Source: JAFGDH01 sp964441265 (GTDB taxonomy: Archaea; Aenigmatarchaeota; Aenigmatarchaeia; QMZP01; QMZT01). Taken from it: a DNA stretch of 64,000 bases. Shown here one piece after another: positions 8,141 through 16,459 of the stretch (position 1 is the first letter of the stretch; every line of letters starts with the position of its first letter). The stretch lies in contig CAYYKJ010000001.1 of assembly GCA_964441265.1 (NCBI GenBank), positions 1-64,000 on the forward strand. The letters run 5' to 3'. The notes beneath the pieces are model-generated. The model saw nothing but the letters and a program-made list of their open reading frames with translations. It was not told the DNA's origin and did no database searches. A program made the position numbers and the translations under genes.

Positions 8141-8701
8141 ATGGACACGAAGGGACTCGGAATGCCCAAGAGAAAGGGCTGTGCTCTCATCGTCATAGAT
8201 ATCCAGGAGAGTTTCAGGCCGGTCATCCACAAGATGGAAAGGGTGATCAGAAACACCGGAAAACTCATCAGGGCCTGTCATATTTTAGGGATCCCCGTAA
8301 TACTGACCGAGCAGTATCCCAGGGGGCTGGGGAAGACCCTTCCGGAGATATCGGGACTGATGCCCAGGGTATCCCCCGTCGAAAAGACGAGCTTCGACTG
8401 CTTCGGAAAGGAGGAGTTCGGGAAGAGGCTGAAAGAGCTCGGCGTCACCGACCTCATACTCACCGGCATAGAATCGCACGTCTGCGTTCTCAAGACCGCC
8501 CTATCCGCGAGACTGAACGGATACAACGTTCACGCAGTAACCGACGCGTTGTCATCAAGGAGGCCGGGTGATCATTCCTCCGCGGTGGAGAGGATGAGGC
8601 AGGGAGGGTGCTTCCCGGTAACCACGGAGATGATCATGTTCCAGCTACTTGAGAGGTCGGACCAGAAGGAGTTCAGCGGGATTCAATCTCTGGTAAAGTA
8701 A
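8141..8701 (+). CDS. isochorismatase-family cysteine hydrolase
   Basis: The 186-residue protein carries the family's catalytic triad: Asp20 in VIDIQESF, Lys82 in PVEKTSFDCF and Cys115 in GIESHVCVLKTAL. Such enzymes hydrolyse small amides such as nicotinamide, or related substrates. The sequence does not have the extra metal-binding motif that would identify a nicotinamidase with confidence. TATA-like ATATATAACC (about 8111-8120) is placed for leaderless initiation. The 3' end overlaps the convergent lipoprotein gene by 29 bp. Confidence 0.85.
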   Translation: MDTKGLGMPKRKGCALIVIDIQESFRPVIHKMERVIRNTGKLIRACHILGIPVILTEQYPRGLGKTLPEISGLMPRVSPVEKTSFDCFGKEEFGKRLKELGVTDLILTGIESHVCVLKTALSARLNGYNVHAVTDALSSRRPGDHSSAVERMRQGGCFPVTTEMIMFQLLERSDQKEFSGIQSLVK

Positions 8702-9110
8702 CAGTCATCTTGACACCGCCCTTCAGATTACCGTTCCCGTCATTTCTGAAGGAATGGGTCTTATAAGCGCCCTTATACTCACCTGATTCTGTGACAATGA
8801 CCACATCAACGGTGTCCCCTCTGCTTTCGGTCTTTATATCCCGCAGTTTTTCATTGAATCTCCCGATTTCCTTCGGGGGACCCAGCCTGCCATCCGGACC
8901 GCTGATTTCCGCGGTTACCGGATATTCGGAAAAAAGGAGGCTTCCGGTGGCAGTTATCCTGTCCGTATGCCCGTCCCCGTTCAGATCGGCCTTCAATGAA
9001 TATTCATTAGCGGGACCCCCGCATCCAGCCGGCAAAAACAGGAAGGGAAACAATTTCTTAAGGGCTTTCCCGTACTTGTTGTCCAAGAGCTCACCAACAC
9101 CGTATTTCAT
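8673..9110 (-). CDS. putative lipoprotein with EF-hand-like calcium loop
   Basis: The 145-residue product has a hydrophobic run ending in a lipobox-like LPAGCGG (Cys about 30), then DLNGDGHTD, a Ca2+-binding loop of dockerin/EF-hand type (about 43-51). The N-terminus before the hydrophobic part is long (about 18 residues), so the true start may be internal. It is probably exported and lipid-anchored. No enzymatic motif is visible. It is convergent with the isochorismatase gene. Confidence 0.6.
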   Translation of the reverse strand: MKYGVGELLDNKYGKALKKLFPFLFLPAGCGGPANEYSLKADLNGDGHTDRITATGSLLFSEYPVTAEISGPDGRLGPPKEIGRFNEKLRDIKTESRGDTVDVVIVTESGEYKGAYKTHSFRNDGNGNLKGGVKMTVTLPEIESR

Positions 9111-9281
9111 ACTAGGAATACATTGGGCTGAAAATTTATAAAAAAGGCGTTTCCCAGAAATCTCAACAATCGTCGAAAAAATACTCTTAACCTTTTAAGA
9201 CTATCTAAATAAATAGAGATATAACTGTAATTAGAGTCAGGATTGATTGTTCGGATCACTTGTATTCGGAAGGTGTCGGGG

Positions 9282-9842
9282 ATGTTCGAGGTTATCATAC
9301 ACGGACGGGGCGGACAGGGAGCCAAGACCGCCGCGCAGCTGATTGTTGAGACGGCCATAAGCAAGGGCAAGCACATACAGGCCTTCCCGGAATACGGTCC
9401 GGAGAGGACCGGAGCCCCAATGAGGACGTTCGCCAGGATTTCTGAAGAGTCCATAAGGACATCCCAGCCCGTGACCGACCCGAGCGCCGTCATAGTGATA
9501 GATCCCACTCTGCTGGACGTGGTCGATGTGACAGCCGGAACCACGGACAGGACAGTAATGATAATAAACACCAAGAAGTCCCCGGAGGAGATAAAGAAGA
9601 AAACCGGATTCGGGGGCAAGCTGTACACGATCGATGCGACCGGTATTTCTATAGACATGCTGGGCAGGAACATGCCCAACACCCCTGTCCTCGGGGCACT
9701 GATAAAGACAACCGGAGTGATCGATCTGGAGACGCTGACGAAGAAGATAAAGGAAATGTTCACCCACAAGATAGGGCCCCAGAAAACAAAGGCGAACGTC
9801 GACTGCGTTAAAAGGGCATACGAGGAGGTCAAGGGTGGTTAG
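9282..9842 (+). CDS. porG: pyruvate:ferredoxin oxidoreductase gamma subunit
   Basis: 186 residues beginning MFEVIIHGRGGQGAKTAAQL, the typical start of the POR/KOR gamma domain, with AFPEYGPERTGAPM at about 37-50. The ATG at 9282 was chosen over an in-frame one 39 bases upstream because family members start at this motif. It opens a gene cluster gamma-delta-alpha-beta with spacings of 0-2 bases, the order found in archaeal POR operons. POR oxidatively decarboxylates pyruvate to acetyl-CoA, reducing ferredoxin. An AT-rich region with TATA-like elements lies at about 9200-9225. Confidence 0.92.
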   Translation: MFEVIIHGRGGQGAKTAAQLIVETAISKGKHIQAFPEYGPERTGAPMRTFARISEESIRTSQPVTDPSAVIVIDPTLLDVVDVTAGTTDRTVMIINTKKSPEEIKKKTGFGGKLYTIDATGISIDMLGRNMPNTPVLGALIKTTGVIDLETLTKKIKEMFTHKIGPQKTKANVDCVKRAYEEVKGG

Positions 9843-10160
9843 ATGGGATTCCCTGAAGAGAAGCATGTGAAGAAGAAGGCGGGATGGAAGGAGATTCCGA
9901 GAGGGGGGACCATAACAACGCCGGGTTCTTCGAGGCTGAACAAGACCGGAACATGGAGGGCTTTCAGGCCGGTGAAGGACGATTCCAAATGCATCCACTG
10001 CTTCCAGTGCTACGTCAACTGCCCGGAGAACGCCATAAAGGCGGAGGGCGGGAAGGTTAAAGATTTCGACCTTGAATACTGCAAGGGATGCGGGATATGC
10101 GCCAAGATATGCCCGGTCAAGTGCATAAAGATGGAGGAAGAATCCAATTTCCAGGAGTGA
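9843..10160 (+). CDS. porD: pyruvate:ferredoxin oxidoreductase delta subunit
   Basis: The 105-residue ferredoxin-like subunit has two [4Fe-4S] motifs: CIHCFQCYVNCP and CKGCGICAKICP. It passes electrons from the thiamine site of the beta subunit to the external ferredoxin. The N-terminal 35 residues (KKAGWKEIPRGGTI, then TGTWRAFRPV) match the archaeal delta family. The gene begins directly after the gamma stop codon. Confidence 0.94.
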   Translation: MGFPEEKHVKKKAGWKEIPRGGTITTPGSSRLNKTGTWRAFRPVKDDSKCIHCFQCYVNCPENAIKAEGGKVKDFDLEYCKGCGICAKICPVKCIKMEEESNFQE

Positions 10161-10162
10161 TC

Positions 10163-11329
10163 ATGATGACCAAAACCAAGCCCCTCACAGGAAATTACGC
10201 GGTTTCCCAGGCGATGAGGCAGATAAATCCCGACGTCGTCGCTGCATACCCGATAACGCCCCAGAGCTCCATAGTGGAGACGTTCGCCAAGTTCGTCGCT
10301 GACGGAAAGGTGGACACGGAGATGATAAGGGTGGAATCCGAGCACTCTGCAATGTCCGCGTGCGTGGGGGCTTCCGCCGCAGGGGTCAGGGTCATGACGG
10401 CAACCTCATCCGCGGGGCTGGCTCTCATGTGGGAGGTCCTGGGCGTGGCCTCGGGGATGAGACTCCCCATTGTCATGCCCGTGGCCAACAGGGCGCTTTC
10501 CGGTCCCATAAACATACACTGCGACCATTCCGATTCCATGGGAGCGAGAGACTTGTCATGGATACAGATGTACGCGGAGAACGCCCAGGAGGCATACGAC
10601 CACGTCCTGCTTTCACTCAGGGTAGCGGAGCACAGCGACGTACTGCTGCCGGTTATGACCTGCCACGACGGATTCATAACCTCGCACGGAGTCCAGAACG
10701 TCCAGATCCTGCCCGACGAGACGGTGAGGAAATTCATAGGGGAGAGAAAGCCGGAGAAATACCTCCTGAACCTGGACGACCCGGTGACCTTCGGGCCTCT
10801 TGAGCTGACGGATTATTATTTCGAGACCAAGAGGCAGCAGCTGGAGGCGATGGAGAACGCCAGGAAGGTCTTCCTGGAAGTGGGCAAGGAGCTGTCAGAA
10901 ATAACCGGGAGGGAATACGGATACTTCGAGGAATACCGGACAGATGACGCCGAAGCCGTGATAGTTACGATGAGTTCCACGGCGGGGACCACCAAGGTGG
11001 TCGTGGACAGGATGAGAAAAGAAGGGAAGAAGGTCGGGCTGCTCAAGATGCGCCTCTTCAGGCCGTTCCCCTACGGTGAGGTGGCGAAGGCGCTTTCGGA
11101 AGCGAAAGCCGTGGGCGTGCTCGACCGTTCAGCCTCCTTCGGAGCCAACCACCCGCTGTTCTCGGAGACAAAGAATTCCCTTTACGATAACGACAAAAAA
11201 CCCGTCCTGCAGAGCTACCTGTTCGGCCTCGGCGGGAGGGAGATATACGAGAAGGAGATCGAAAAGGTCTTCAGCGAGCTGCTCTCGGGTGATACCGGAG
11301 CGGTCAGGTACATAGGGCTGAGGGAGTGA
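10163..11329 (+). CDS. porA: pyruvate:ferredoxin oxidoreductase alpha subunit
   Basis: 388 residues, starting at one of two adjacent ATG codons (10163 or 10166) behind the ribosome site CCAGGAG inside the delta stop region. The pyrimidine-binding domain is seen in GNYAVSQAM, AYPITPQSS and the long conserved block EHSAMSACVGASAAGVRVMT. The C-terminal half holds the GLLKMRLFRPFP and LDRSASFG elements of the domain II interface. With gamma, delta and beta it forms the four-subunit archaeal enzyme. Confidence 0.94.
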   Translation: MMTKTKPLTGNYAVSQAMRQINPDVVAAYPITPQSSIVETFAKFVADGKVDTEMIRVESEHSAMSACVGASAAGVRVMTATSSAGLALMWEVLGVASGMRLPIVMPVANRALSGPINIHCDHSDSMGARDLSWIQMYAENAQEAYDHVLLSLRVAEHSDVLLPVMTCHDGFITSHGVQNVQILPDETVRKFIGERKPEKYLLNLDDPVTFGPLELTDYYFETKRQQLEAMENARKVFLEVGKELSEITGREYGYFEEYRTDDAEAVIVTMSSTAGTTKVVVDRMRKEGKKVGLLKMRLFRPFPYGEVAKALSEAKAVGVLDRSASFGANHPLFSETKNSLYDNDKKPVLQSYLFGLGGREIYEKEIEKVFSELLSGDTGAVRYIGLRE

Positions 11330-11331
11330 TT

Positions 11332-12249
11332 ATGATGATGATTAAGGATTTCGCCGGGAAACCGAAGAGGTTCGTTCCCGGGCACAGGACGTGCGCGGGG
11401 TGCGCCATACCCATAATAGTCAGGACCGTGCTCGCCGCCACGGACAATCCGGTGGTCGCGGCGAACGCGACCGGGTGTCTGGAAGTGACTTCAACGATAT
11501 ACCCCTTCTCCTCCTGGAACATACCATGGATACACAACGCCTTCGAGAACGTCTCCCCGACTATAACCGGGGCGGAGACCGCCTACAAGGCGCTGAAGAA
11601 GAAAAGCAAGATCGAAGAGGACATCAAATTCGTGGCCTTCGGGGGTGACGGGGGGACCTACGACATCGGTCTGCAGTCACTTTCGGGAGCACTGGAAAGG
11701 GGGCATGACTTCCTGTATGTGACCTACGACAATGAGGCCTACTGCAACACGGGCGGGCAGAGGTCGGGTGCCACTCCATTCGGGGCGAACACCACGACCG
11801 AACCGGCCGGAAAGGTCAAGCAGGGAAAAGAGGTTTTCAGGAAGCGGCTGACAGAGATAGCAGCTGCCCACGGGATACCGTACGTGGCGCAGGCATCCGT
11901 ATCCAACGTGATGGACCTGTACAACAAGGCCAAGAAGGCCTTCGAGACAAAGGGACCGAAGTTCATGCTGGTTTTATCCCCATGCACGACCCTCTGGAGA
12001 TTCAAGCCGGACGAGACGATAGAGATCGCCAAGCTGGCCGTGGAATCCAGGTTCTGGCCGCTTTACGAGATAGAGAACGGGAAGTACAGGCTGAATTACG
12101 AGCCTTCCAAGAAGGTCCCCGTGGAGGATTTCCTCAGGACACAAAAGAGGTTCGCCCATCTTTTCAAGCCGGAGAACAAGCCCATCATAGAGAAGATACA
12201 GAGGCGCGCTGACGAGGAATGGGAAAAGCTCATGGAGAGGTGCGAATGA
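11332..12249 (+). CDS. porB: pyruvate:ferredoxin oxidoreductase beta subunit
   Basis: Thiamine diphosphate-binding subunit of 305 residues. It has the TCAGCAIP cluster ligands near the N-terminus, ATGCLEV, the ThDP/Mg2+ motif GGDGGTYDIG, and YDNEAYCNTGGQ. A GTG at 11326 is in frame, but the run of ATG codons at 11332 follows a GGAG ribosome site and is the simpler start. The stop codon overlaps the start of the ferritin-like gene, so the operon continues. Confidence 0.94.
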   Translation: MMMIKDFAGKPKRFVPGHRTCAGCAIPIIVRTVLAATDNPVVAANATGCLEVTSTIYPFSSWNIPWIHNAFENVSPTITGAETAYKALKKKSKIEEDIKFVAFGGDGGTYDIGLQSLSGALERGHDFLYVTYDNEAYCNTGGQRSGATPFGANTTTEPAGKVKQGKEVFRKRLTEIAAAHGIPYVAQASVSNVMDLYNKAKKAFETKGPKFMLVLSPCTTLWRFKPDETIEIAKLAVESRFWPLYEIENGKYRLNYEPSKKVPVEDFLRTQKRFAHLFKPENKPIIEKIQRRADEEWEKLMERCE

Positions 12250-12746
12250 TCATGGACGTGAAAGAAGCGATGAAAATGGCCATCGACAACGAGGTCAAGG
12301 GAAGGGAGATGTACAAGAAGTTCGCCGGGAGGGCGGAGAACGAGGTCACAAAGAGGACTTTCCAGTTCCTGGCCAGTGAGGAAACCAGGCACATCGATTC
12401 CATAAACAGCTTCGATCCCTCGTCGGCAGTGGTGCCAATGGATCCCAAGGGTTTCGGAGAGATAAAGACCATATTCGAGGAATCCATAGAGCATTTCGAC
12501 AAGCAAGCCAAGCCCAAGACGGACGACCTTGAGGCCCACAAGATCGGGATGGAGCTGGAGAGGAAGAGCTTCGAGCTTTACGAGAAGCTCCGGGACGAGG
12601 CGGAGGATGAGAACATCAGGAAATTCTTCCAATTCCTCATAAAAGAGGAGAAAGCCCACTTCGAACTCATCCAGAAGTCCTTCAACTTCATTAGCGACCC
12701 GGAGGGTTTCTACGCCGAGCAGGAAGGAAGGGTCATGGAAGGATAG
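12246..12746 (+). CDS. ferritin-like diiron protein (rubrerythrin family, no rubredoxin domain)
   Basis: 166 residues with two four-helix repeats. Each carries an E-E-x-x-H-type diiron motif: ASEETRHIDSI in the first half and KEEKAHFELI in the second, with partner glutamates in NEVKGREMY and ELERKSFELY. No C-terminal CxxC rubredoxin domain is present. Such proteins reduce peroxide or handle iron. The start overlaps the porB stop (ATGA), so it is cotranslated with POR and probably protects its oxygen-sensitive clusters; that role is inferred. An ATG at 12252 is an alternative start. Confidence 0.87.
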   Translation: MIMDVKEAMKMAIDNEVKGREMYKKFAGRAENEVTKRTFQFLASEETRHIDSINSFDPSSAVVPMDPKGFGEIKTIFEESIEHFDKQAKPKTDDLEAHKIGMELERKSFELYEKLRDEAEDENIRKFFQFLIKEEKAHFELIQKSFNFISDPEGFYAEQEGRVMEG

Positions 12747-12798
12747 GGCCCTGAAAATCTCTCATCATATTAAAAACGAGGCCAAGGAGGTAAGGAAC

Positions 12799-12999
12799 AT
12801 GGCGAAATTCAAAATAGAGCACGACAGGAACGCGTGCATAGGATGCGGCGCATGCGCCGCTGTATGTTCCGAGAACTGGAAGATGTCGGACGACGGGAAG
12901 AGCGATCCAATAAAGAAGGAAGTGGACGACGTCGGATGCAACAAGCAGGCCGCCGATTCGTGCCCGGTGAAATGCATAAAAATAACAGAAGTAAAATAG
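12799..12999 (+). CDS. [4Fe-4S] ferredoxin
   Basis: 66-residue single-cluster ferredoxin. Cys13, Cys16, Cys19 and Cys55 fit the cluster ligands, while Cys23 and Cys47 occupy the positions that form a disulfide in Pyrococcus-type ferredoxin. A strong ribosome site AAGGAGGT lies before the ATG. Coming 52 bp after the ferritin-like gene in the POR cluster, it is the likely electron acceptor of POR. Confidence 0.92.
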   Translation: MAKFKIEHDRNACIGCGACAAVCSENWKMSDDGKSDPIKKEVDDVGCNKQAADSCPVKCIKITEVK

Positions 13000-13003
13000 T
13001 TTC

Positions 13004-13912
13004 ATGAGGAAGATACTGTTAACCGAACCCTTTCCGGATTTTGTTATTTCCGGACTTCGGAAATTCGGGAAGGTAGTGCATATTCTCAAACCGTCTGCAG
13101 AATCTTTGTCAAAGGAAATTCCCGAGGCGGAAATCCTGATCATAAGGTCAAAGACCCGGCTGGACAAGAAACTCATCGGAAAGGGGAAGAAGCTCCGCCT
13201 GGTGATTACGGCCACGCACGGCTTCGAGCACGTGGACACGGAAGAGCTGGAGAAGATGGGGATCGAATTCCATACCATCCCCATGGCGACCACAGGGATG
13301 AGGGAGTTCGTTTTCGGGATGATGATATCGCTTCTCCGGAAGATACCGCAGGCAGACCGGTCAGTAAGGGAAGGCAAATGGCTGCGCCACGATTTCCCGG
13401 GGGGAGAGATTTTCGGAAAGACGCTGGGAATAGTGGGTCTGGGCCCCATAGGGAAGGACGTGGCCCGCATCGCGAAGCACATGGGAATGGAGATAACCGC
13501 CTGCGACCCGAACAATCTGATAACCGGGAGCGAACTGACCGGGATGGGCATAAAGCTTGAGCCCCTCTCCAGGGTCATCAGAAGCGCGGACGTGCTCACC
13601 ATACACGCCCACCTGAACGAAAAGACCATGCACATCATAGGAAAGAGGGAGCTGGAAGGCATGAAAAAGGGCTCATACCTGATCAACACCGCTAGGGGCG
13701 GGCTGGTCGATCAGGAGGCGCTGTTCAGGGCAATCAAATCTGGCCACCTGGCGGGAGCGGCGCTGGACGTCTACGAGGAGGAGCCCCCGGGGGAAGATCC
13801 GATCACCAAGCTGGACAACGTCGTCCTCACCCCCCACATTGGAGGGATTACCAAAGAAAGCACCGAAAGGGTGGGGAGAAAGGTTCTGGAAATCGTAAAG
13901 GGATATGCCTGA
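13004..13912 (+). CDS. D-isomer-specific 2-hydroxyacid dehydrogenase
   Basis: 302 residues with a split catalytic domain around a Rossmann domain: GIVGLGPIG for NAD(P), TARGGLVD supplying the catalytic Arg, YEEEPPGEDP with the Glu, and LTPHIGG with the catalytic His. It lacks the C-terminal ACT domain of long 3-phosphoglycerate dehydrogenases. Substrates could be glyoxylate, hydroxypyruvate or 2-ketoacids. It begins four bases after the ferredoxin gene and ends the POR operon. Confidence 0.88.
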   Translation: MRKILLTEPFPDFVISGLRKFGKVVHILKPSAESLSKEIPEAEILIIRSKTRLDKKLIGKGKKLRLVITATHGFEHVDTEELEKMGIEFHTIPMATTGMREFVFGMMISLLRKIPQADRSVREGKWLRHDFPGGEIFGKTLGIVGLGPIGKDVARIAKHMGMEITACDPNNLITGSELTGMGIKLEPLSRVIRSADVLTIHAHLNEKTMHIIGKRELEGMKKGSYLINTARGGLVDQEALFRAIKSGHLAGAALDVYEEEPPGEDPITKLDNVVLTPHIGGITKESTERVGRKVLEIVKGYA

Positions 13913-14018
13913 TAGATGTGGGTATAACAGTGTTATAGTCTTTTAATTATTCCAAAAAGGAGTGTACAATTATCTTATAAAATTAATCATCAATAATCAC
14001 TATTGAACGGTGAAAATA

Positions 14019-15278
14019 ATGGATATCTTCTTAAAAAGAAACAAGCTGATCAAAAGGATACCAATAGCCGGTTCAGGTGTGGACCTGGACATGACGGAAT
14101 ACAGGGAAATACTGGAGCAACCGGAGATAGAGCGACTGAACTGGGTTCAGCAAGTCCCTCTCGCAGAAAAAAGGTACGTCGGATGCAAGCACAGCAGGAT
14201 GGAACATTCCCTAGGAGCATTCTATTATACCTCAAAGCTGGCCGAAAAGCTTAAAATGAGCCGGGAGGACACCGAAACGCTCAAGATTTCGGCACTTCTT
14301 CATGATGCCGGCCATCCGGCCTTTTCCCACGTGACCGAATGTTTAGTCGGAAAAAACCACAAATTCAGATCATCGGAGATCGCACTCAGAATGAAAACAG
14401 TGGACAAATTCGCGGACAGGGAAAGGGTAGCTGATATCATATCCAACAAGAATGATGATCTTTCCAGAGTCCTCTCAAGCATCATCGGTGCTGACAAGCT
14501 GGATTATATCGAAAGGGACCTCCATCACTGCGGCCTGGGCGGGGGAGGAAAAGCCGAAGGGGTGATAACTTACGCGACTTTAAAAGACACAGAAGGGAGG
14601 AATGGAAAGGATTACGGTGTTCTGTACGAAGGCGGAAATGCCGTCACCGATTTTCTGAAGATGTGGTGGAGCGCTCACAAATCCATCTACCTCCATCCCG
14701 CCGTGGAGATACCGAGATCGATGCTCCAGAGGGCCATAAGTTATTCTTTTGAACCCGAAGATACAGAAAAGCTCTTCGACATGTATGACAGAGATGTCTA
14801 TTCTATGATAGAAAAAAGCAATAACGAAGATGCAAAAAGGCTCATCAAAAATCTGAGGGAAGGGAAACACCACTCAGAACTCGTAACGTTCAAGCTTGAC
14901 GGGTATAAAATCTATGACAGCAAACCTGAAAATGTCCACACCATAACAAAGGAAGAAAGCGACAAAATAAGGAACGATCTGGAATACCTTTCCAAAAAGG
15001 AGACTGAACTCTGCAAGCATTTCGACGTTCCCCGGGGATCAATAATAGTCACGCCGAGCCAGGACGTGAAAAGGATGGATCCAGACAAGAAATACTGCGT
15101 GATCTTCATGGGCGAGGAGATGCTCACACCGATAGGAGAAGCATATCCTGATTTCGCAGAATACCTGAGGGAGGAATCAAAAAGGCATTACGCGGCAAGA
15201 ATGACGGTGGATAAAGATTATCTTCCACAGATAAAATCAAAATTGAAGGGGCAAAACCCCAAATACCTATTCTTTTGA
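14019..15278 (+). CDS. HD-domain phosphohydrolase (dNTPase/SAMHD1-like)
   Basis: 419 residues. The HD site is assembled from HSRMEHSLG, LLHDAGHPAFSH and GADKLDYIERD, as in the dGTPase/SAMHD1 group, which hydrolyse dNTPs; other nucleotide substrates are possible. A TATA-like ATCTTATAAAA (about 13971-13981) lies before the chosen ATG at 14019; a GTG at 14010 in the same frame is also possible. It is a paralogue in architecture of the HD gene at 31098-32351. The 3' end overlaps the convergent gene by 12 bp. The preceding 100 bp hold only this promoter. Confidence 0.86.
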   Translation: MDIFLKRNKLIKRIPIAGSGVDLDMTEYREILEQPEIERLNWVQQVPLAEKRYVGCKHSRMEHSLGAFYYTSKLAEKLKMSREDTETLKISALLHDAGHPAFSHVTECLVGKNHKFRSSEIALRMKTVDKFADRERVADIISNKNDDLSRVLSSIIGADKLDYIERDLHHCGLGGGGKAEGVITYATLKDTEGRNGKDYGVLYEGGNAVTDFLKMWWSAHKSIYLHPAVEIPRSMLQRAISYSFEPEDTEKLFDMYDRDVYSMIEKSNNEDAKRLIKNLREGKHHSELVTFKLDGYKIYDSKPENVHTITKEESDKIRNDLEYLSKKETELCKHFDVPRGSIIVTPSQDVKRMDPDKKYCVIFMGEEMLTPIGEAYPDFAEYLREESKRHYAARMTVDKDYLPQIKSKLKGQNPKYLFF

Positions 15279-15818
15279 TTTCTTTTTAGCACCAACCGCC
15301 CTCTTCTGCAGGACTATCCCGGCCAGTATGACCGTCACCGCCATAAGGACAGCGAGGAAGAACTGCTGCTCCGGCAGATTGACGGGAGAAGAGGCGGGGC
15401 AGTCCTGCCCGAACTCGACGAACCCGGTCTCCCATCTCCGGGAGGCGTGGCGGATGCTGGACCTGAAATTGAGAAGAGGAGAAGAGGTCTCCGCCCTGAT
15501 GCTGTATGTCCCGTTGACTGTCGTGTTCTCGCCATCCACGCAGATTCCCTCATTCACATAAAAGAAGGAAGACTTCCATCCCTCCCTGGGATCGAATATC
15601 CTCCCCACCCTCCCCGCCGGGGTGGTAACGTCCACCTTGACATCGTAGCAGGCGGGCTCGAAATTCTCAAGCACGATGGTGACGTTGTATTCCCTGCACT
15701 CCCCCTCTATCTCCATGGAGACCTCCTGGGAAAGGACAGGAAAGCTCAGAAGGAGGGAAAATAAAGCGAACGAAAATACTGAAAAGGCGAAAGCTGTCAG
15801 TCCTTCCAGTCTGTTCAT
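15267..15818 (-). CDS. exported, C-terminally anchored surface protein
   Basis: 183 residues: a signal peptide (about 5-31), an extracellular domain with several N-glycosylation sequons (NVT, NTT, NGT) and Cys residues, a membrane segment near residues 150-170 and a short Lys-rich cytoplasmic tail (KKKSKE). The beta-rich domain resembles an Ig-like or wall-linked fold, but no family is recognised. The ATG at 15818 overlaps the stop codon of the preceding gene, so the two form an operon. Confidence 0.7.
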   Translation of the reverse strand: MNRLEGLTAFAFSVFSFALFSLLLSFPVLSQEVSMEIEGECREYNVTIVLENFEPACYDVKVDVTTPAGRVGRIFDPREGWKSSFFYVNEGICVDGENTTVNGTYSIRAETSSPLLNFRSSIRHASRRWETGFVEFGQDCPASSPVNLPEQQFFLAVLMAVTVILAGIVLQKRAVGAKKKSKE

Positions 15819-16087
15819 CAGTCCCACGTCTTTTTCTTCATCTTTATCTTGTACAGGTTCTCCAGGAAGTCGCAACCGGCATAACCCGCGAGCAGGGCGA
15901 AGCGTATGTCGTCCGCTATGAAAACTCCCACCAGAAGCCCCAGCCCCCCGGAAGCCAGGAGCGTCACCAAGAGGTATTCGGGCCTGAGCTTCTTCTTCCT
16001 GGTCGGTGAGGATCTTATCTCCTTGGATATGCCCAGAAGTCCCCGTATGACCCCGCCAAGAAAGCCAGCGATGAATATCTCGATCAT
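15818..16087 (-). CDS. small membrane protein, 89 aa
   Basis: Two hydrophobic segments (about 3-20 and 38-66) flank a basic linker (SSPTRKKKLRPEY). Glycine-rich helices suggest close packing. No family is recognised. It is cotranscribed with, and overlaps, the following surface-protein gene, so it could assist its placement in the membrane; that is inference. Confidence 0.6.
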   Translation of the reverse strand: MIEIFIAGFLGGVIRGLLGISKEIRSSPTRKKKLRPEYLLVTLLASGGLGLLVGVFIADDIRFALLAGYAGCDFLENLYKIKMKKKTWD

Positions 16088-16147
16088 GACCCCACTATTA
16101 ATAATTGCCCCGGAGCGGATATAAGTATTCTCCGGGAAAAGAAAGAA

Positions 16148-16381
16148 TTAACCGACTTCATTAAGACCATACCCAGCTTCATTAAATTTGTTGATGTCTT
16201 CTTCAGTCAACTCACAATAAATGTCAACTGTGTTATTGTTTCCCGGTTGATATCCAATACTGATTCCCATTCCGTTAGCGATCCATAAAAAACTTTCCTC
16301 CGGTTCATTTTCTCTGATTAAAAATACTCTGTATTTCTTCACGTCACTAGGGGAACCGAAATCTATATTCATTTGACCCAT
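16148..16381 (-). CDS. hypothetical protein, 77 aa
   Basis: The start at 16381 is set by a TATA box (ATTTTATAAA, 16401-16410) placed 25 bases upstream, as for a leaderless mRNA; the longer open frame beyond it only runs antisense to the neighbouring gene. The product is soluble, acidic (ELTEEDINKFNEAG), and not recognised. It shares a divergent promoter region with the ferritin-VIT1 gene. Confidence 0.6.
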   Translation of the reverse strand: MGQMNIDFGSPSDVKKYRVFLIRENEPEESFLWIANGMGISIGYQPGNNNTVDIYCELTEEDINKFNEAGYGLNEVG

Positions 16382-16400
16382 ATAATTAATCACAAAGAAA

Positions 16401-16441
16401 ATTTTATAAAACCAAATTGAACTGGTGACCTTTATATTGAC
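16401..16441. promoter_or_regulatory. divergent leaderless promoters
   Basis: Two TATA boxes face apart: ATTTTATAAA (16401-16410) for the minus-strand gene starting at 16381, and CTTTATATTG (about 16431-16440) for the plus-strand gene starting at 16460. Each lies about 25 bases from its ATG. Confidence 0.65.
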
Positions 16442-16459
16442 CGGATACAATCCTGAATC

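Noticed and set aside
10088..10162. upstream extension of porA
   Set aside because: It overlaps the porD ferredoxin motif in another frame; the family start and ribosome site are at 10163.
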